A stretch of DNA of 62,696 nt, taken from NCBI GenBank assembly GCA_022925895.1, contig JAKSYS010000351.1, positions 1-62,696 on the forward strand, in the 5' to 3' direction. The translations under genes were made by a program, and so were the position numbers. This document shows, piece after piece, positions 34,022 through 45,611 of this stretch (position 1 is its first letter; every line of letters starts with the position of its first letter). The notes under the pieces were generated by a model, which was not told the DNA's origin, did not search any database, and was given only the letters and a program-made list of their open reading frames with translations. The DNA comes from Fragilaria crotonensis. Taxonomy: Eukaryota > Bacillariophyta > Fragilariophyceae > Fragilariales > Fragilariaceae.

Positions 34022-34043
34022 AGTAGACGGCATCACGTTGGAA

Positions 34044-36550
34044 CTAGGTTTTAACATGGAACAGTTTTGTCGAGGTGCCGCTAGTCTCGGTGCCCCTTTC
34101 AACTTTCCGCACTGACTTTGTCTTAGGGTCCAACTCGTATATAGCATTCTGGTCCTTGAAGACAAGGAACCACTTCGGCTTTATTGCCGCGTACTGGTAG
34201 AAATCCATCAAATCGGTGATTGGGTCCGTCCAAATCTTCAGTTGCCATGAGAGTCCTCGCAGCAAACCATACTGATGCACAATTTCCAGAAAGTGAACCA
34301 GAATCGTCATGGACGCCACCAAGATCACGTACTGTTCAGTGTTCAAAGTCAGATGAAGCTTGTGCGTATGGAATGTTTCCGTTACTATGGCTCGATAGTA
34401 ATACCCAACACCCGCAAAAATTAAGCCACCGGCTGCAAGTTTCTTGCTGCCATCCTTGTGGCCGAACTTGAGTTTCTCGATGTCTCGGTCTTGGTGTTCG
34501 TAGAAGAAATGGCCCGATTGTCGAATAACGTGAGCGGCAAGGAACACAATTCCGGCCTTCAATGTCTGGCCAGAGAGCATGTACGGATAAGCGAAAGATA
34601 GCATCATGACGCTGCTCCAGAAGTGAACAAACTATTATTCAACTCATTCCGTTAGAAACGTTCTGATAGTATCTGATAGCAATCGCGTTCTCACTTACCT
34701 TGTTAACAGGATGGTTGTGGCTCACTTGAATGTCGATATCTTTATCCTCCATAATCCTTTGAAAGAAGATCCGTGTGTAGTTCAGTAAGAATCGAAGCGC
34801 AAGTCCAAGGAGTAGCACAACCTTGGAACGGGCACCTCGCGTGAAATAACCATGCTCATACATCTTTTCAGCTGCAGCGACAAATTTGTCTCGTATCTCA
34901 TCCAAGTCAGCCGGAGTTGTGTCGTCATTCATGTTCCACTTTCCAGTTGAATAGTTTCCAAGGAAGATTCCCTCCGCAAGAAGGTACTGCGGAAAGCGGG
35001 AGTTGTAGATCGAGTCACTCAGGTAGTTGACGCTGAACGTATTGGAGAAGTTTCGAACTCGAATCGGCAAGGCTTTTGACTCCAAGAGCTCATTCAGCTC
35101 TGCAGAAAACTTGTCGAATTTGCAGATCATTTTCTTCAGTTGCTCCTTCGGATTGATCTTGATCGTCTTCAGTGTCCCGTTCCACGCCTCAAGAAAGACA
35201 TTGGACGCGACAAGTCCACCATACCATGCAGCGAGAGTACCAACGCTCTTATTGATTTGCAACAGATACTTCTTGTCATACGAGAGCAGAAACCCTCTTC
35301 TGCCGAGAACCATGGAAACAGGGTAGCCAGCGGCGACTCCCTTGGCAACTAGCATGACGTCGGGTTTCAGCTTCTCACCCGTCTCAGGATGCAGGAAGTA
35401 ATGACTGGAGAAGGCATCTGGAGTACGAAATGCAAAATAGATATCATCGATCACAAAAGCAACCTTGGTCAAGTACTTAGTGCAGTAGTTGCACTTTGCC
35501 TGAATGGCATGTAGCCATTTTGCGTACTCATCTTTCGACACAGCGGTTCGATCTCGTTTCCCCAAGTTCAACTTTTCACCAGCAGGACTGGGTTTGTTTA
35601 TGCCTGTAAAATGCTGCATAGGATTGACTATTACAGCAGCAATGCGATAGTGAAACTTTTCGATGAGCTCCAATGAGCTGGTAGCACCCTCCTTCAAGAA
35701 AATGTGGTTGTCGCAATTGAGAAAGTCGACACCGGAAACGTGACCATGGTAAGCCGAACGAAACCTCACAATCGCTTTCTTCCCTCGACAAGAGGCCATA
35801 ATATCTTTAAGGGCACAGTCCATTGCTTCTGATCCGCTCAAGGAGTACCGGATCTGTTTTGGGAAACGGGGTGAGCAAGATAAAAGCAACGACAGTGTTG
35901 GTCCTAACAGGGTATACATGAATTCTTACCTGATCCATTCCTGTCATATCGAGCATCATCTCAGTGTTTTTCTTCAACTCGGGATTAAGCGATGTTGGGG
36001 CAAAACGCAGCATGGACTCTGAAGAAGCCATGCGTTTGTTGATCTCCGCTTGAACTGGCTTGAAAAAGGACTCATAGCCAAAGGTATGCACCGCATCACC
36101 TCCAAGGTAGGGCACAATTTGACCATTTTCCAATTCTACACGGTGCATGCCGCTGTTTGCGTGTACCTTCCTTATGTAGTTTCGGTCTTTGGCAGAGAAT
36201 TCGAGCTCTCGTAACAGCGGCATGATGACCTTGTGCAATGAGAACCGACAATCGACAATCTTCTTCCCAAGATTCTCACCCTCGGACTCAGTCAAAGAAA
36301 CGGAATCGATTTTACCCTTCAAGTAAATTTGACCTCGCAAGCGTTTTGCATACAGCTCGGAAGATGGCTTGTCCAACTTTAGAGTGGCGTCCACTCCTAT
36401 GTCCCTGCCGTAGTGAATGAAACCTGCCAAGGCGTCTAGAAATTTGTACTTGAAGTTCGAATGCAAGAAGAAGACCATCCTTTCGTACAGCCACTTGTAC
36501 ACCAACAAGGAAAACGCGAAGACCCCTAGCAGGGTCACGACATCATTCAT
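34044..36550 (-). CDS. Class III aminotransferase fused to a C-terminal membrane domain
   Basis: Exons are 36550-35930, 35853-34699 and 34631-34044, giving 787 residues. Introns of 76 and 67 nt are both GTAAG...AG, phase 0. A hydrophobic N-terminal helix is followed by a PLP-dependent aminotransferase class III domain: RYSLSGSEA (phosphate binding, residues 213-217), AYHGH, FVIDD (cofactor-binding Asp about 343) and the Schiff-base Lys in VAKGVAAGYPVS (Lys about 378). After residue about 560 come several hydrophobic helices with His-rich turns (IRQSGHFFYEHQD, FGHKDGSKK), somewhat like membrane metal-dependent hydroxylase or Mpo1-type proteins. Substrate unknown; membrane localisation is inferred. 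A Copia LTR begins 22 bp after the stop codon. Confidence 0.85.
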
Positions 36551-37242
36551 GATGTTGTCGACAATGCTTGATGAGGTCCACTGTTACGAACAACAAATGA
36601 GGGTATACTTGTGAGGTACTCCATGTCCCTTGCATTTACCGGGTACGTAATTGTCGTAAGGCCCGTGCTGTGGAGAGTGTATACTGTACATACAGAGTAC
36701 GCGTGCAACACTCATCGGTTGGTTACTCCGAGTCTTCGATCCCATGCTTGTGCTGTCTGCAGTCTACCGTAGTGGAGTACTCTGAGACTCTGAGTACCCT
36801 GTACAAGTACGGTGTATTACAAAGTGCCACTCTGCAGTATCATTTCGGTACTACAATGACATAGTTTAGTCTCCCTTGTATGACGTGTTAGCAAATTCAA
36901 CGGTAGCAATGTTATGATAGCGCAGCTACCGGTAGAAAGCTTGCAGGTGGCAGGCCGGTTTAAATAGAGAGGACTTCGCTTAAATCGGGGTTGTCTCACC
37001 CAATCAACTTCCTTTTTCGTTGACTATTTCTCCCCATATTATATGTCATATTATACATGTGTTTATATGATACGTATATGTGTATATCTGTTCTTGTCCC
37101 CCAAAAAAAAGATTGGAGTGACGTTGTTCTGCATACCCTGTAGTCGTCGACAGTATGCACTTGCCAGTAGTCCGTACTCCGATTCTGTACTCCAGTATCC
37201 AGTACCATACCACTTGTACGGGGGTATATGGGTATCTCTGGG
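36551..37242. other. Intergenic region, GTAC-rich
   Basis: Upstream of the aminotransferase fusion gene. GTAC words are concentrated at 36660-36850 and 37150-37215. No supported gene. Confidence 0.35.
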
Positions 37243-37665
37243 TACCACATAAAAAGCGCCTGGAGCCGTTACTTTCACCCTTTTGTGGACTAAAGATATC
37301 TTGCTCAAAAATGCTTTGATTTCATTTCTGTTGCCTACTAATTCTGTTCAATGTTCTTGACTATCCAGAACATAAATCATTCTTGTACTGAAGCAAGAAT
37401 TGACAAAGTTGTTGCTGAACTTGTGATGCTCATTATAGCATTTATCAGCTCCAGGCAGTTCATTTAAAAAGACATTTTTTAGGCATTGGTTGAGATTTTT
37501 CACCCCATTTGACTATGATTTTTTGTACTTGTTTTCTACTGCTACAGAGTTTCTCCCTATTGGTGGTGCGCGGTCAATGGGGTGAAAACCCGAAGGGGTG
37601 AAAAATTGCAAGCCCTCAACTTCCAGTGATGTTTACAACACCAGTTTACTAATCGGTTTGTTCAC
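37243..37665 (+). repeat. Dispersed repeat copy A (inverted partner at 41544-41979)
   Basis: About 423 bp that align over their full length with the reverse complement of 41544-41979, by eye at roughly 85-90% identity with small gaps. The copy starts near TACCACATAAAAAG and ends near GTTTGTTCAC. It has several stops in the frame that is open in copy B. A short third fragment with the same GGCTCCAGGCACTTTTT word lies at 37785-37825. Confidence 0.85.
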
Positions 37666-38337
37666 CTCTCCAGTAGACTTTGTTGTATTGCATATCAGAG
37701 ATCAAAACAGCCATAGCAAGTGCCATTGATTTCTTGAAATTGAGTGACTTCTTCGTAGGAGGAGTTGAAAAAACCCCGTTTAGCGGCTCCAGCGGTTGAA
37801 ACGGCTCCAGGCACTTTTTAGGTGGCAGTATCAGTCAAAACTCAAAACGTTGAAACATGTTCCTTGAACCCCGGTAGCAGCAGAACTACGGTAGTGTTAC
37901 ATGCATCATACGGATTACTTGAATATGACGATAGCTATAATACTACATGACGTCAAGCCGAACCAATCAAATGATCTCCCTCTGTTACCGTCTTACTGGA
38001 GTACTGCATGATTGTAGGTATTACAGTACGTGAAGGGTCACTCCTATGTCCTGTGACGTAATGCTTGACGTCATTTGCTTGCATTCTACCAGGATCCACG
38101 TACTGTACGCATATCATATACACTTGTAGCTCCAAGTTTCAGTGACTCCCTCTACTAGTCTACGTATTACGAAGTAGTAGTATGAAGTATGACTTTATGA
38201 CTGCTATGACTGAGAAGCACCATACGCCTGAGTCGGGTGCATTTTTGTGTGCTTTGTTGGATTTCGTTTGCTGTGACACTTTACCAGCAACCATCGTTGT
38301 TGTTAAGCACTCGTGTGTATCCTTCACCCGTAAACCC
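37666..38337. other. Intergenic region before the SGNH hydrolase gene
   Basis: Contains the small repeat fragment at 37785-37825 and AT-rich sequence. An alternative in-frame start for the hydrolase lies at 38182, with a hydrophobic stretch after it. No other gene is supported. Confidence 0.35.
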
Positions 38338-39600
38338 ATGAACGGCCATTACCATCCTGACGACGAGGAGGACGACAATCAGGAGATGATGGGACTCTTG
38401 TCCAAATCCGATTACGTCGTTCCGTGTACTGATCCACAGAAGGAAAAACCACGGAAAAAGAGATGCGCAGACATGAAGCCGTTGGAGGTTATGCACATGT
38501 CGACTCGGCGTCGTTTCGCGAGCAAATCATCAACTGTGGCGTGCCAAGTAGGTGCTGTCATTGCGTGTGTTTCAGTGTTGGCGGGTGTATGGGTTTGGTC
38601 GGGTCGAACGGTGCAGAAGAACACCAGCATCCTAAGCTGGAACACTTTGAATCTAGGCGATATACAATATCGGTGTCTGGATGTAAGCCATTAATTGCCC
38701 GCGTGTCTTTGATAGCATTGCGATCTTTCATTTGTGCACTGACTTTGAACGTCTCGTTGTTTGAAGAAATCGAACAATTGTGTCTGTCCGAATCCCTTTG
38801 TTCCCCAACATCGGATTGGACACAAAACGTGGCAAGAAGGTCACGACGGCAATGTTAGAGATGCCAGAACGACGAAAAGTGTCGATGTTGTCATGTTGGG
38901 AGATAGCATTGTTGAGGGGTGGCGAGGTATGTCTCTTGGTCAACCAAATCCGATAAAGAAACCCAATATCGGAGTGTACGACTCTCTATTCAGCGTACAG
39001 CACGGAGCTGCGGTTCAAGGTTTGGCGTTGGGGTTGTCGGGAGATAAAACCTTTAACTTGTTATGGAGAATTCAAAATGGTGAGGTTCCACCAGAACTTG
39101 AACCTTCCGTTTGGTGGATAGCAATTGGAACCAATGACTTCGGAATAGCTCTGCCGCATTGCTCGCCAGATTTGGTTCTAGTTGGAATCAAACGAGTCGT
39201 CGAAGAAATACGGAAACTTCGGCCGGGATCCAAAATTGTTGTCAACTCGTTGTTGCCACGATCCGAGAAGGACCTCCCTGGGCGGCTTGTTGATGCCCAA
39301 AATCCGAATCGTATAACGGTCTGGCAGGGAATCATGGAGGTGAATCGAGGATTGCGAGAGTATTGTTCCAAAGTGGAACATGTGACGTACTTTGATGCGA
39401 CAAGCATATTCCTGCGACAAGATACTGGAACGAAGGGCATCGATGGAATGTACATTCCAGAAGAACTCATGTATGATTTCCTTCACCCGACAGCTGAAGG
39501 ATACACGAGATGGGGAAACGAAATCGTTTCAATAGTCCGTGATCTTATGGACGCTAGTCAATCTGGAACTGGTCGCCGTCCATTGCCCCCAGCCTCATAG
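38338..39600 (+). CDS. SGNH/PAF-acetylhydrolase Ib-like esterase with N-terminal membrane anchor
   Basis: Exon 1 is 38338-38682, exon 2 is 38767-39600, with an 84-nt GTAAGC...AAG intron in phase 0. The N-terminal acidic and basic segments precede a hydrophobic helix (VGAVIACVSVLAGVWVW), suggesting a type II membrane protein with a lumenal or extracellular catalytic domain. The catalytic domain follows the SGNH pattern of PAF-acetylhydrolase Ib beta/gamma: VVMLGDSIVEGW (Ser), LGLSGDKT (Gly), IAIGTNDFG (Asn) and YDFLHPTAEGY (Asp and His). Probable substrates are acyl or acetyl esters. A 5'-extended start at 38182 cannot be excluded. The gene sits between two inverted copies of a dispersed repeat. 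Confidence 0.87.
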
Positions 39601-41543
39601 AAATGAAAAGGGACAAGTTGCAGTGGAGTGGGGACTCGTGAATTGGTTTGAAAGCGCGATCTTATTTGGTTACGTTGGACATACATGAGTTGGTGGAGTC
39701 GGAAATACTGCAATCCGGTTGACCCGGTAATCTCATAATCGACGTCGTCCAAACACGTATCAGCGCGCAAGCCATTCAATAACTGCCTTTGAATTCATAT
39801 CTTTAAAATTGATTGGTTTGACCGGCAAATGCTTGTGGTCTGCGCTGGATCGTCATGACATTGCATGGAGTAACATGGAAGAGTTCGGTAGGGTTGCAAA
39901 AGAATATTTAGGCTGTCCTATCACTAGTTCCCTCCTCTCCCAGCTCTGACGATAATCAGGTCGCTGAATCGATGTACTGGATACAACAGTACCAAGGTGT
40001 TGTGTTCTCGTATTCCAGCGATTCATCTCATGGATCAGGATGAGGTCTAAGGCAATCAGGTGCTGAATGGTTTCGCTTCGCAACTTGTCCCCTGCTGATT
40101 TTGTTAGGTGTGGAATTGAACATTCGAGAAAGGTGTTCTCGCTGCCTTGGTACGGAGCTCCGTGGTTGCAGCGCAGCGAGCAAGTCCTCTCGACTTGATT
40201 TTCTTGCTTGCTTCGGCTGAACCTTAAACATGAAATCTATCCTTTCCTCAGTTGAATATGGCCTCTTCTCGTAAAGAAAGGCCCCAGTATCGATGGATTG
40301 TCGACCGAAGATGTACGTCGATTTTCTGTCTGACAATGAAGAAGATTGATCACAGCGATCCTTATCGGTATTTGCGAAGGTTGCATTAGGGAAGCCATTT
40401 AATCTCTCGAACGAAGTATCCGTTTCGTAGCTTGGGTTTCGGTTTTGGTGTAGTCAATAAATTGGATTCTCTGCTTCTTAGGCAACGAATCTCCAACAGA
40501 GGGGGTGATTGGAGGGGAAACAGATGGCTCACATCTTTTCATGCTGTACCTTAAGGATAACGAGTTTCCGGTGTGATATGAAGTTGAACGGCCAGTGCCT
40601 TCCTCATGTCTTTGACAATTAATGTTCATCTGCAACGGTTGGCTTCCCTCGTCCTCTGCTTGAGGAACCACCACCGGCACATCTAAGTTGTAATCGTTCA
40701 TGAAGATTTAGATGGTGGATGTGGTTGTTTCTATGCTTTTGGTTGAAGTGTTCTTGGTTGATAGCAGATCCAACGGTTTCAATTTTTTTTGCGAAAATGT
40801 AAGTTTCGGAGGTGAGCATGATCAGTGCGCCTTGTGCGTTTAATTGCTGAAGCTTTTCCCGAAGCCGCCTTGGGTCGCAAAGATGTCCGAAGAACTCCTG
40901 TAGGATTCAAGTACCTGATACTGAAAGTAAGACATAGAAACTTCGGAATTGAAAGACTTCCTACTTTGAGCAGGACCTGCCGACATCGGCTAAATCCGAT
41001 CAGTGCACTTCAACTTCAGCATGGTACACTTCGTTTATGAAGAAGGCCAGCTATGTCGGATGCACAAATTACTTCAAGGCACTCACTGGATGAGTAGATG
41101 GTGCTTCTGTAGTCTGTACCTGGTTTCTTCCGTGGTACTCCGTACTCTGTACAATTCCTTCTCATTTCCCACGTCATCAGTGTTTTCGAAGAAGCCTTCT
41201 TCTTGTCGTCTCCCTCGAGAAAGAGATATCGATCGTTAGAAACGACAATCCGAAGTCATGTTCATACGTAAAAAGACGAGTATTTATTCGAAGGACAATT
41301 CTGCTTCGCATATCCAACTTTTGTCTCGGTGCTTGTCATTGATGATTACAAATTCGCCTTCTGTGCAATGTGCACTCGACTGCCGTAGCGAAATTGTGCC
41401 TGGAACCTGGAATCATCGAAGTCGCCGATTTGTTGCACTTCCACTATTTATGTCCTACTCTGGAGTCCATGTTACATGTACCAGGTACAAGTACATGGCC
41501 GTTTTGATCTCTGATATGCAGTTTAACTATGTCTACTGGAGTG
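39601..41543. other. Region with two weak minus-strand open frames
   Basis: About 1.9 kb without a recognised gene. Minus-strand frames at 40701-40399 (100 codons) and 40336-40028 (102 codons) are Ser/Arg-rich, lack domains, and could be exons of one small unknown gene; I do not assert this. GTAC words occur at 41110-41160 and 41470-41500. The long inverted repeat copy B follows. Confidence 0.3.
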
Positions 41544-41979
41544 GTGAACAAACCAATTAGTAAACTGGTGTTTTAAACATCACTGGAAGTTGAGGGCTCG
41601 CAATCTTCACCCCTTCGGGTTTCACCCCATTGATTTTGTACCACCAATAGAGAAAAACTCTGTAGCACTAGAAAATAAGTACAAAAAATCATAGTCGAAT
41701 GGGGTGAAAAATCTCAACCGATGCCTAAAAAATGTCTTCAGGTACGGATGCATTAAAATGAAGTGCCTGGAGCCGATAAGTGCAAAAATGAGCTTCGCAA
41801 GTTCAGCAGCAACTTCGTCAATTCTTGCTTCAGTACAAGAATGATTAATGCACTGGATAGACAAGAACATTGTACAGTATTTGTACGCAAACAGAATTGA
41901 AATCAAAGCATTTTTGAGCAAGAAATCTTTAGTCCACAATGGCATTAAAATAACGGCTCCAGGCACTTTTTATGTGGTA
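41544..41979 (-). repeat. Dispersed repeat copy B with a 114-codon open frame
   Basis: Inverted partner of 37243-37665. On the minus strand, 41966-41622 is an open frame containing ARIDEVAAELAKLI and RFFTPFDYDFLYLF. Copy A has lost this frame through deletions and stops. No protein family is recognised. Confidence 0.8.
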
Positions 41980-42715
41980 GCTTCATGGGAAGTGCAAGAA
42001 CTTAGGAAGACTGAACGGACAAATGGACAACAAGAAGGACAGGCAGGAAAGAGTAGCCTCACATTGAGAATCCGACCAAGATGATGGCACCAAGCAAGCA
42101 AAACTAGATAGATAAATTCCCAAGGGAATACAGTGGAGAGTGGAGGGAGAGAAAGAGAGAGATCACTATGGCTGGGTGCATCGCAATGCTCGGAATAGTA
42201 GGATGACATAGAATTTGGTATAGAAAAAATTATGTATACACATTTTCAAAGTATGACATCAGCAAATCTTTGTGATCAAAGAACGATTGCCAGATGTGCG
42301 TATGCATATGCCACAAAAAAAAATCTTTCCATTGTTCTTGTTGTTTTGCTCTTTGCAATGATGGTTGCTTCTCCTTCGCTTCTATTCTTCATTCATTAAG
42401 TCTATGAACGTTGCCTTGCAGAAGCTGTGGTCAAAATCGAGGGCACAATGATGTGTTTTGAAGCGTTTGACAAGGTTCTCCGTCTTGTTGATGGGATCTG
42501 TTGTGAGCGCACTTTTGTTTGTTCTGGCACTTTCTCTCCCCTGTCGTTCGCACCAAATCATGTACTCGTCTTGAAAAAAGTCTGATTCGCTCCGTCACTA
42601 ACACCCCGCCCTTCTCCCTCGACAGACACTCTCTGACAACGGATTCAAAGTTGTCTTTGCCTCGCTTCTGTTTCAAGGACACACGGCGGTAACTGTTTTT
42701 GGCACACCCCCAGGA
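41980..42715. other. Region downstream of IS630-like transposase
   Basis: No supported gene. Purine-rich GAGA repeats lie at 42130-42165. The left end of the transposase-bearing element is probably here, but I found no terminal inverted repeat matching the sequence right of 45611. Confidence 0.3.
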
Positions 42716-44257
42716 CTACTTGATTCCCTCTCCTGCAAGCTCGCAGTGGCATTTGGGTGTCCGATCAACAAGAACACCCATCTCCCTTCCCATTGACTGA
42801 AGAAGTGTCTCCTCCTCCTTGAAATCAAAGCAGCTGGCCATCAAAGACTTCAAGGCAAAGGTTTTGTCATCAACACCGTATCCATTTTGCCTTCCATTGA
42901 TCGTGAACTCTGAAAGTCTTGTTTCATCGACAATTCCGCGTTCCCAAAGAACCTGCTGTAGGAGGCCTTTTGGTTTTCCCTCCCACCCCTCAACAACTAT
43001 CTGTGATGTCTCCCGAATTGGTAAGCCATGCTCTTGTGCAATGGCTTGTATTGCTACTTTCTTGCCTTTGGCACTGCAGACTCGTTCCTTCTTCAGTACT
43101 TTAAGCAGCTCGTCCTTCGTGAACTCTCGCGTTTTTTCCTCCTCAAGAATTCGATCATGGCGAGTTTCTTCCCGTTGCACCTCTGTCATCCAAAAAGGAC
43201 CGGCTTCCAATGGACTGAACACCATTGATTGCGTGTCTCCAATTTGCAGTTTTGGTGAGTGTGGACCGAGATATCCTTGACTTTGCTTTATCGTTGTCTC
43301 GCGCATTTTTCTCTGCGCTTGTCCTCCGAAGATTCTCGCTATCTTCTCCACATTCAACCCGTCCTCTCGTTGTCGATCGTGACCACAGGAGTGGTCGAAT
43401 AAGAATAGGAAGTCGTACTGTGGATACTTGACATTGAGGATGTCCACGCAATCCTCAAGCTGCAGCACCATGTGCTGATACGTCCAGTAGCCGTCAGCAT
43501 TTTGTCCGTACTTGAATTCCCGAATGAAAGGAGAAGTCGTAAGTGGTTCCTTGTATTCCGTTTTTCTTGTGTCACAATACTTAACCCCTTGTCGACATCT
43601 GCTGTTCACTTCTGATAGGTCTGACTCCGTCGTATCAAGACCAAAACCAAATTCCCTGGATTGAAAAGCCGAAATCATTATCCCAAGACCATCATCCTTT
43701 GGACGAATGAAAGTTTCTCTGTTGGGGCCATACCATTGTTTGGACGGCATCAGAAACTGTTTGAATATGCATTCGTCATGCCCGAAGATTATTAATGGCT
43801 TCAACGATGAATCGAAGCGGACGGAGAGGTTACCACCAAAGTCAGTTGTCACTAGTTGCTGTAAGAGGGCCTTACTCTTTTCGGGTTCAAAGCTGTCGAC
43901 ATGGTATTCTCTCATTCGATCCCCGCTGCTGTTAAGGTAAGAGTAGCCGCTTCCTTTCGGTAGCATTTCATCTGTCTCAAGTTGTGCCGCCACAGGTTCT
44001 GTTACTTGCACGCAGCAATGCATCCTTCTTTCGTATGATAAGTAGCGTTGACAAAAATCCCATCTATATTGTACCGTGGCAGGTCGTTCGTGACCATCGA
44101 CATAATATCCTTTGCGAGTTGGCTCATAGCGGAAGCCAAGGCGGACCATCCAACGGTAGACAGTTGAGGAACTTATGCAGGTAAGACCGTATTGCTTGAG
44201 GATAATCCTCAATTGCTTGTTGTATTGCTCTTTGTTGTTTGCCATCATCACTCTCAC
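42716..44257 (-). CDS. IS630/Tc1-like DDE transposase, catalytic part
   Basis: A 513-codon open frame. It starts in a helix-turn-helix region (SSTVYRWMVRLGFRYEPTRK), followed by GYYVDGHERPATVQYR, typical of eukaryotic IS630/Tc1-like transposases. Candidate catalytic residues are the Asp of FGHDECIF and the Asp in FLFLFDHSCGHDR. WYGPNR and GLGIMISAF lie between them, as in the family. The C-terminal about 150 residues have a helical segment and a Cys-containing tail. The frame opens upstream after a one-base shift, so the N-terminus lies in the next entry. Confidence 0.82.
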   Translation of the reverse strand: MRVMMANNKEQYNKQLRIILKQYGLTCISSSTVYRWMVRLGFRYEPTRKGYYVDGHERPATVQYRWDFCQRYLSYERRMHCCVQVTEPVAAQLETDEMLPKGSGYSYLNSSGDRMREYHVDSFEPEKSKALLQQLVTTDFGGNLSVRFDSSLKPLIIFGHDECIFKQFLMPSKQWYGPNRETFIRPKDDGLGIMISAFQSREFGFGLDTTESDLSEVNSRCRQGVKYCDTRKTEYKEPLTTSPFIREFKYGQNADGYWTYQHMVLQLEDCVDILNVKYPQYDFLFLFDHSCGHDRQREDGLNVEKIARIFGGQAQRKMRETTIKQSQGYLGPHSPKLQIGDTQSMVFSPLEAGPFWMTEVQREETRHDRILEEEKTREFTKDELLKVLKKERVCSAKGKKVAIQAIAQEHGLPIRETSQIVVEGWEGKPKGLLQQVLWERGIVDETRLSEFTINGRQNGYGVDDKTFALKSLMASCFDFKEEETLLQSMGREMGVLVDRTPKCHCELAGEGIK

Positions 44258-44320
44258 ACTTTTCTCGGTCGAATCAAAAGGTCCATCACTAGGATTGGTA
44301 AGACTTTGTCGTGGATAAAG

Positions 44321-45007
44321 TCACTCAGCATTTTGATGCTGAGTGTGTCGAGGTTTCCCCTTGCATATTTTTATATTCGTACAGATGTCTGGATTTTGAT
44401 GGAGAAATGGCGGAAGGTTCTTCTTTGCTGGTTGCGGAATGACGAAGGTACGAGTCTCGCGGAAGCTACGGTACCACTTGGATACGGTCTCATGGCGAGT
44501 GGCAAGTGTCAATCCTTGCCTTTGTAATTCACCAATCGTTTTCTCACAACATTTTTGCCACGTCCACCCGTTCATGTTCTCCCTTGCCAGGTGGAGTGCA
44601 AGGGCGAGATATTGTGCTTTTTGTTGTATAACCCATTTTTGATGTTCCGTGACGTCGTCTTCGTTTAGCTCGTCAAGATTTCCGGCGACGGTGAGGAAAG
44701 CATTTGAACTTTTGTTGACGTCGCGAAGGGCTTTGATCTGGTTATCAATGGCATCAAGAGCAGTTGACTCTGAGGCGAGCGGTCGGAAAAGTAATTTGGC
44801 TTCGGGAGAGTCCCAATACGTTTCGAGAAAAGGACGACACGGAGATGCCAGCGATGAAGCAGTGTCTTCGCTACTTCCTATCATTGTGGCGACCTCATTT
44901 GTCATACATTCTGAGGCTTCTTCTCCTCCTTGTTCTTCAGATGGCGATGAAGTGGCGTCATCACTTGAGGATGATGATGGCGCCATGGAGCTTGCCCCCC
45001 TCCCCAT
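44321..45007 (-). pseudogene. N-terminal DNA-binding part of the IS630/Tc1-like transposase
   Basis: A 228-codon segment. A Ser/Asp/Glu-rich start is followed by helices with WTWQKCCEKTIGELQRQ and ATRHETVSKWYRSFRE, resembling a helix-turn-helix. The frame continues with one-base shifts near 44340-44360 and again near 44270-44290 into the catalytic part. By eye the join keeps a continuous protein-like sequence. Probably the same gene as 42716-44257, broken by single-base indels. Confidence 0.65.
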
Positions 45008-45611
45008 TCAACAATCTTCCGTGTTGGTTGCAAAGTCGTCGTGTCCTCTTTGCTGCTATGCTGCTGGTGCTGAAAGTGCTAGGAGGACTAGTACTACAAC
45101 AAGGAGAGGATGGCGATAGTTGTCGTTTTCTACTATCGTGCTGGTGAGGATTGCTGACTAGTTCTATGTCGACAAGTTCAGACCGTTGTCGGGTTGCGGG
45201 AGGGAGCAGCCGATTGACAGCAATTGCTGCTTCCCAAGCTGATGTATTGCCTGCCGTAGGAAGAGCTGGCGCCGCTCCAGTCTTAGTTATGTAAAAGTAG
45301 TAGGACGTCTTTGTCTCGCCTTGTCGTCGTTGATGCTGGATGTACATGTCTAGCTTTGTTCCGTTGTAAACCTCGATGTAGTTAGCATTATATGAGCTGT
45401 TTTGGTATGCCTTGTTTATGCATCTCATCATGGCAACCAGGGTAAATTGAAGTCCATTGGAGCAGTACCGTTGATGTATGTATTCATGCAAAACGATGGC
45501 ATTCAACCATTTCTTGTGGAGCGAGGTTTCGCTGATGGCTGCATGAAAGGAAGTGAGAATAAAATGACTCATTCCTCGCCTCTCGATGTACTTAGGCAAT
45601 ATCTCGCTCAT
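44961..45611 (-). CDS. Unknown N-terminal extension or separate small gene next to the transposase
   Basis: A 216-codon open frame, overlapping the next segment by 47 bases in another frame. The N-terminal about 100 residues are structured-looking, with His, Tyr and Trp. The C-terminal half is Ser/Pro/Arg-rich. It may be a 5' extension of the transposase protein joined by a one-base shift, or a separate gene. No domain is recognised. Confidence 0.45.
   Translation of the reverse strand: MSEILPKYIERRGMSHFILTSFHAAISETSLHKKWLNAIVLHEYIHQRYCSNGLQFTLVAMMRCINKAYQNSSYNANYIEVYNGTKLDMYIQHQRRQGETKTSYYFYITKTGAAPALPTAGNTSAWEAAIAVNRLLPPATRQRSELVDIELVSNPHQHDSRKRQLSPSSPCCSTSPPSTFSTSSIAAKRTRRLCNQHGRLLNGEGGKLHGAIIILK

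Noticed and set aside
26800-34026. Clean 5-bp target-site duplication for the Copia element
   Set aside because: TAAGT and AGTAG do not match. A 4-bp AAGT match needs a shifted boundary, and AAGT also follows the 5' LTR, so it is not informative.
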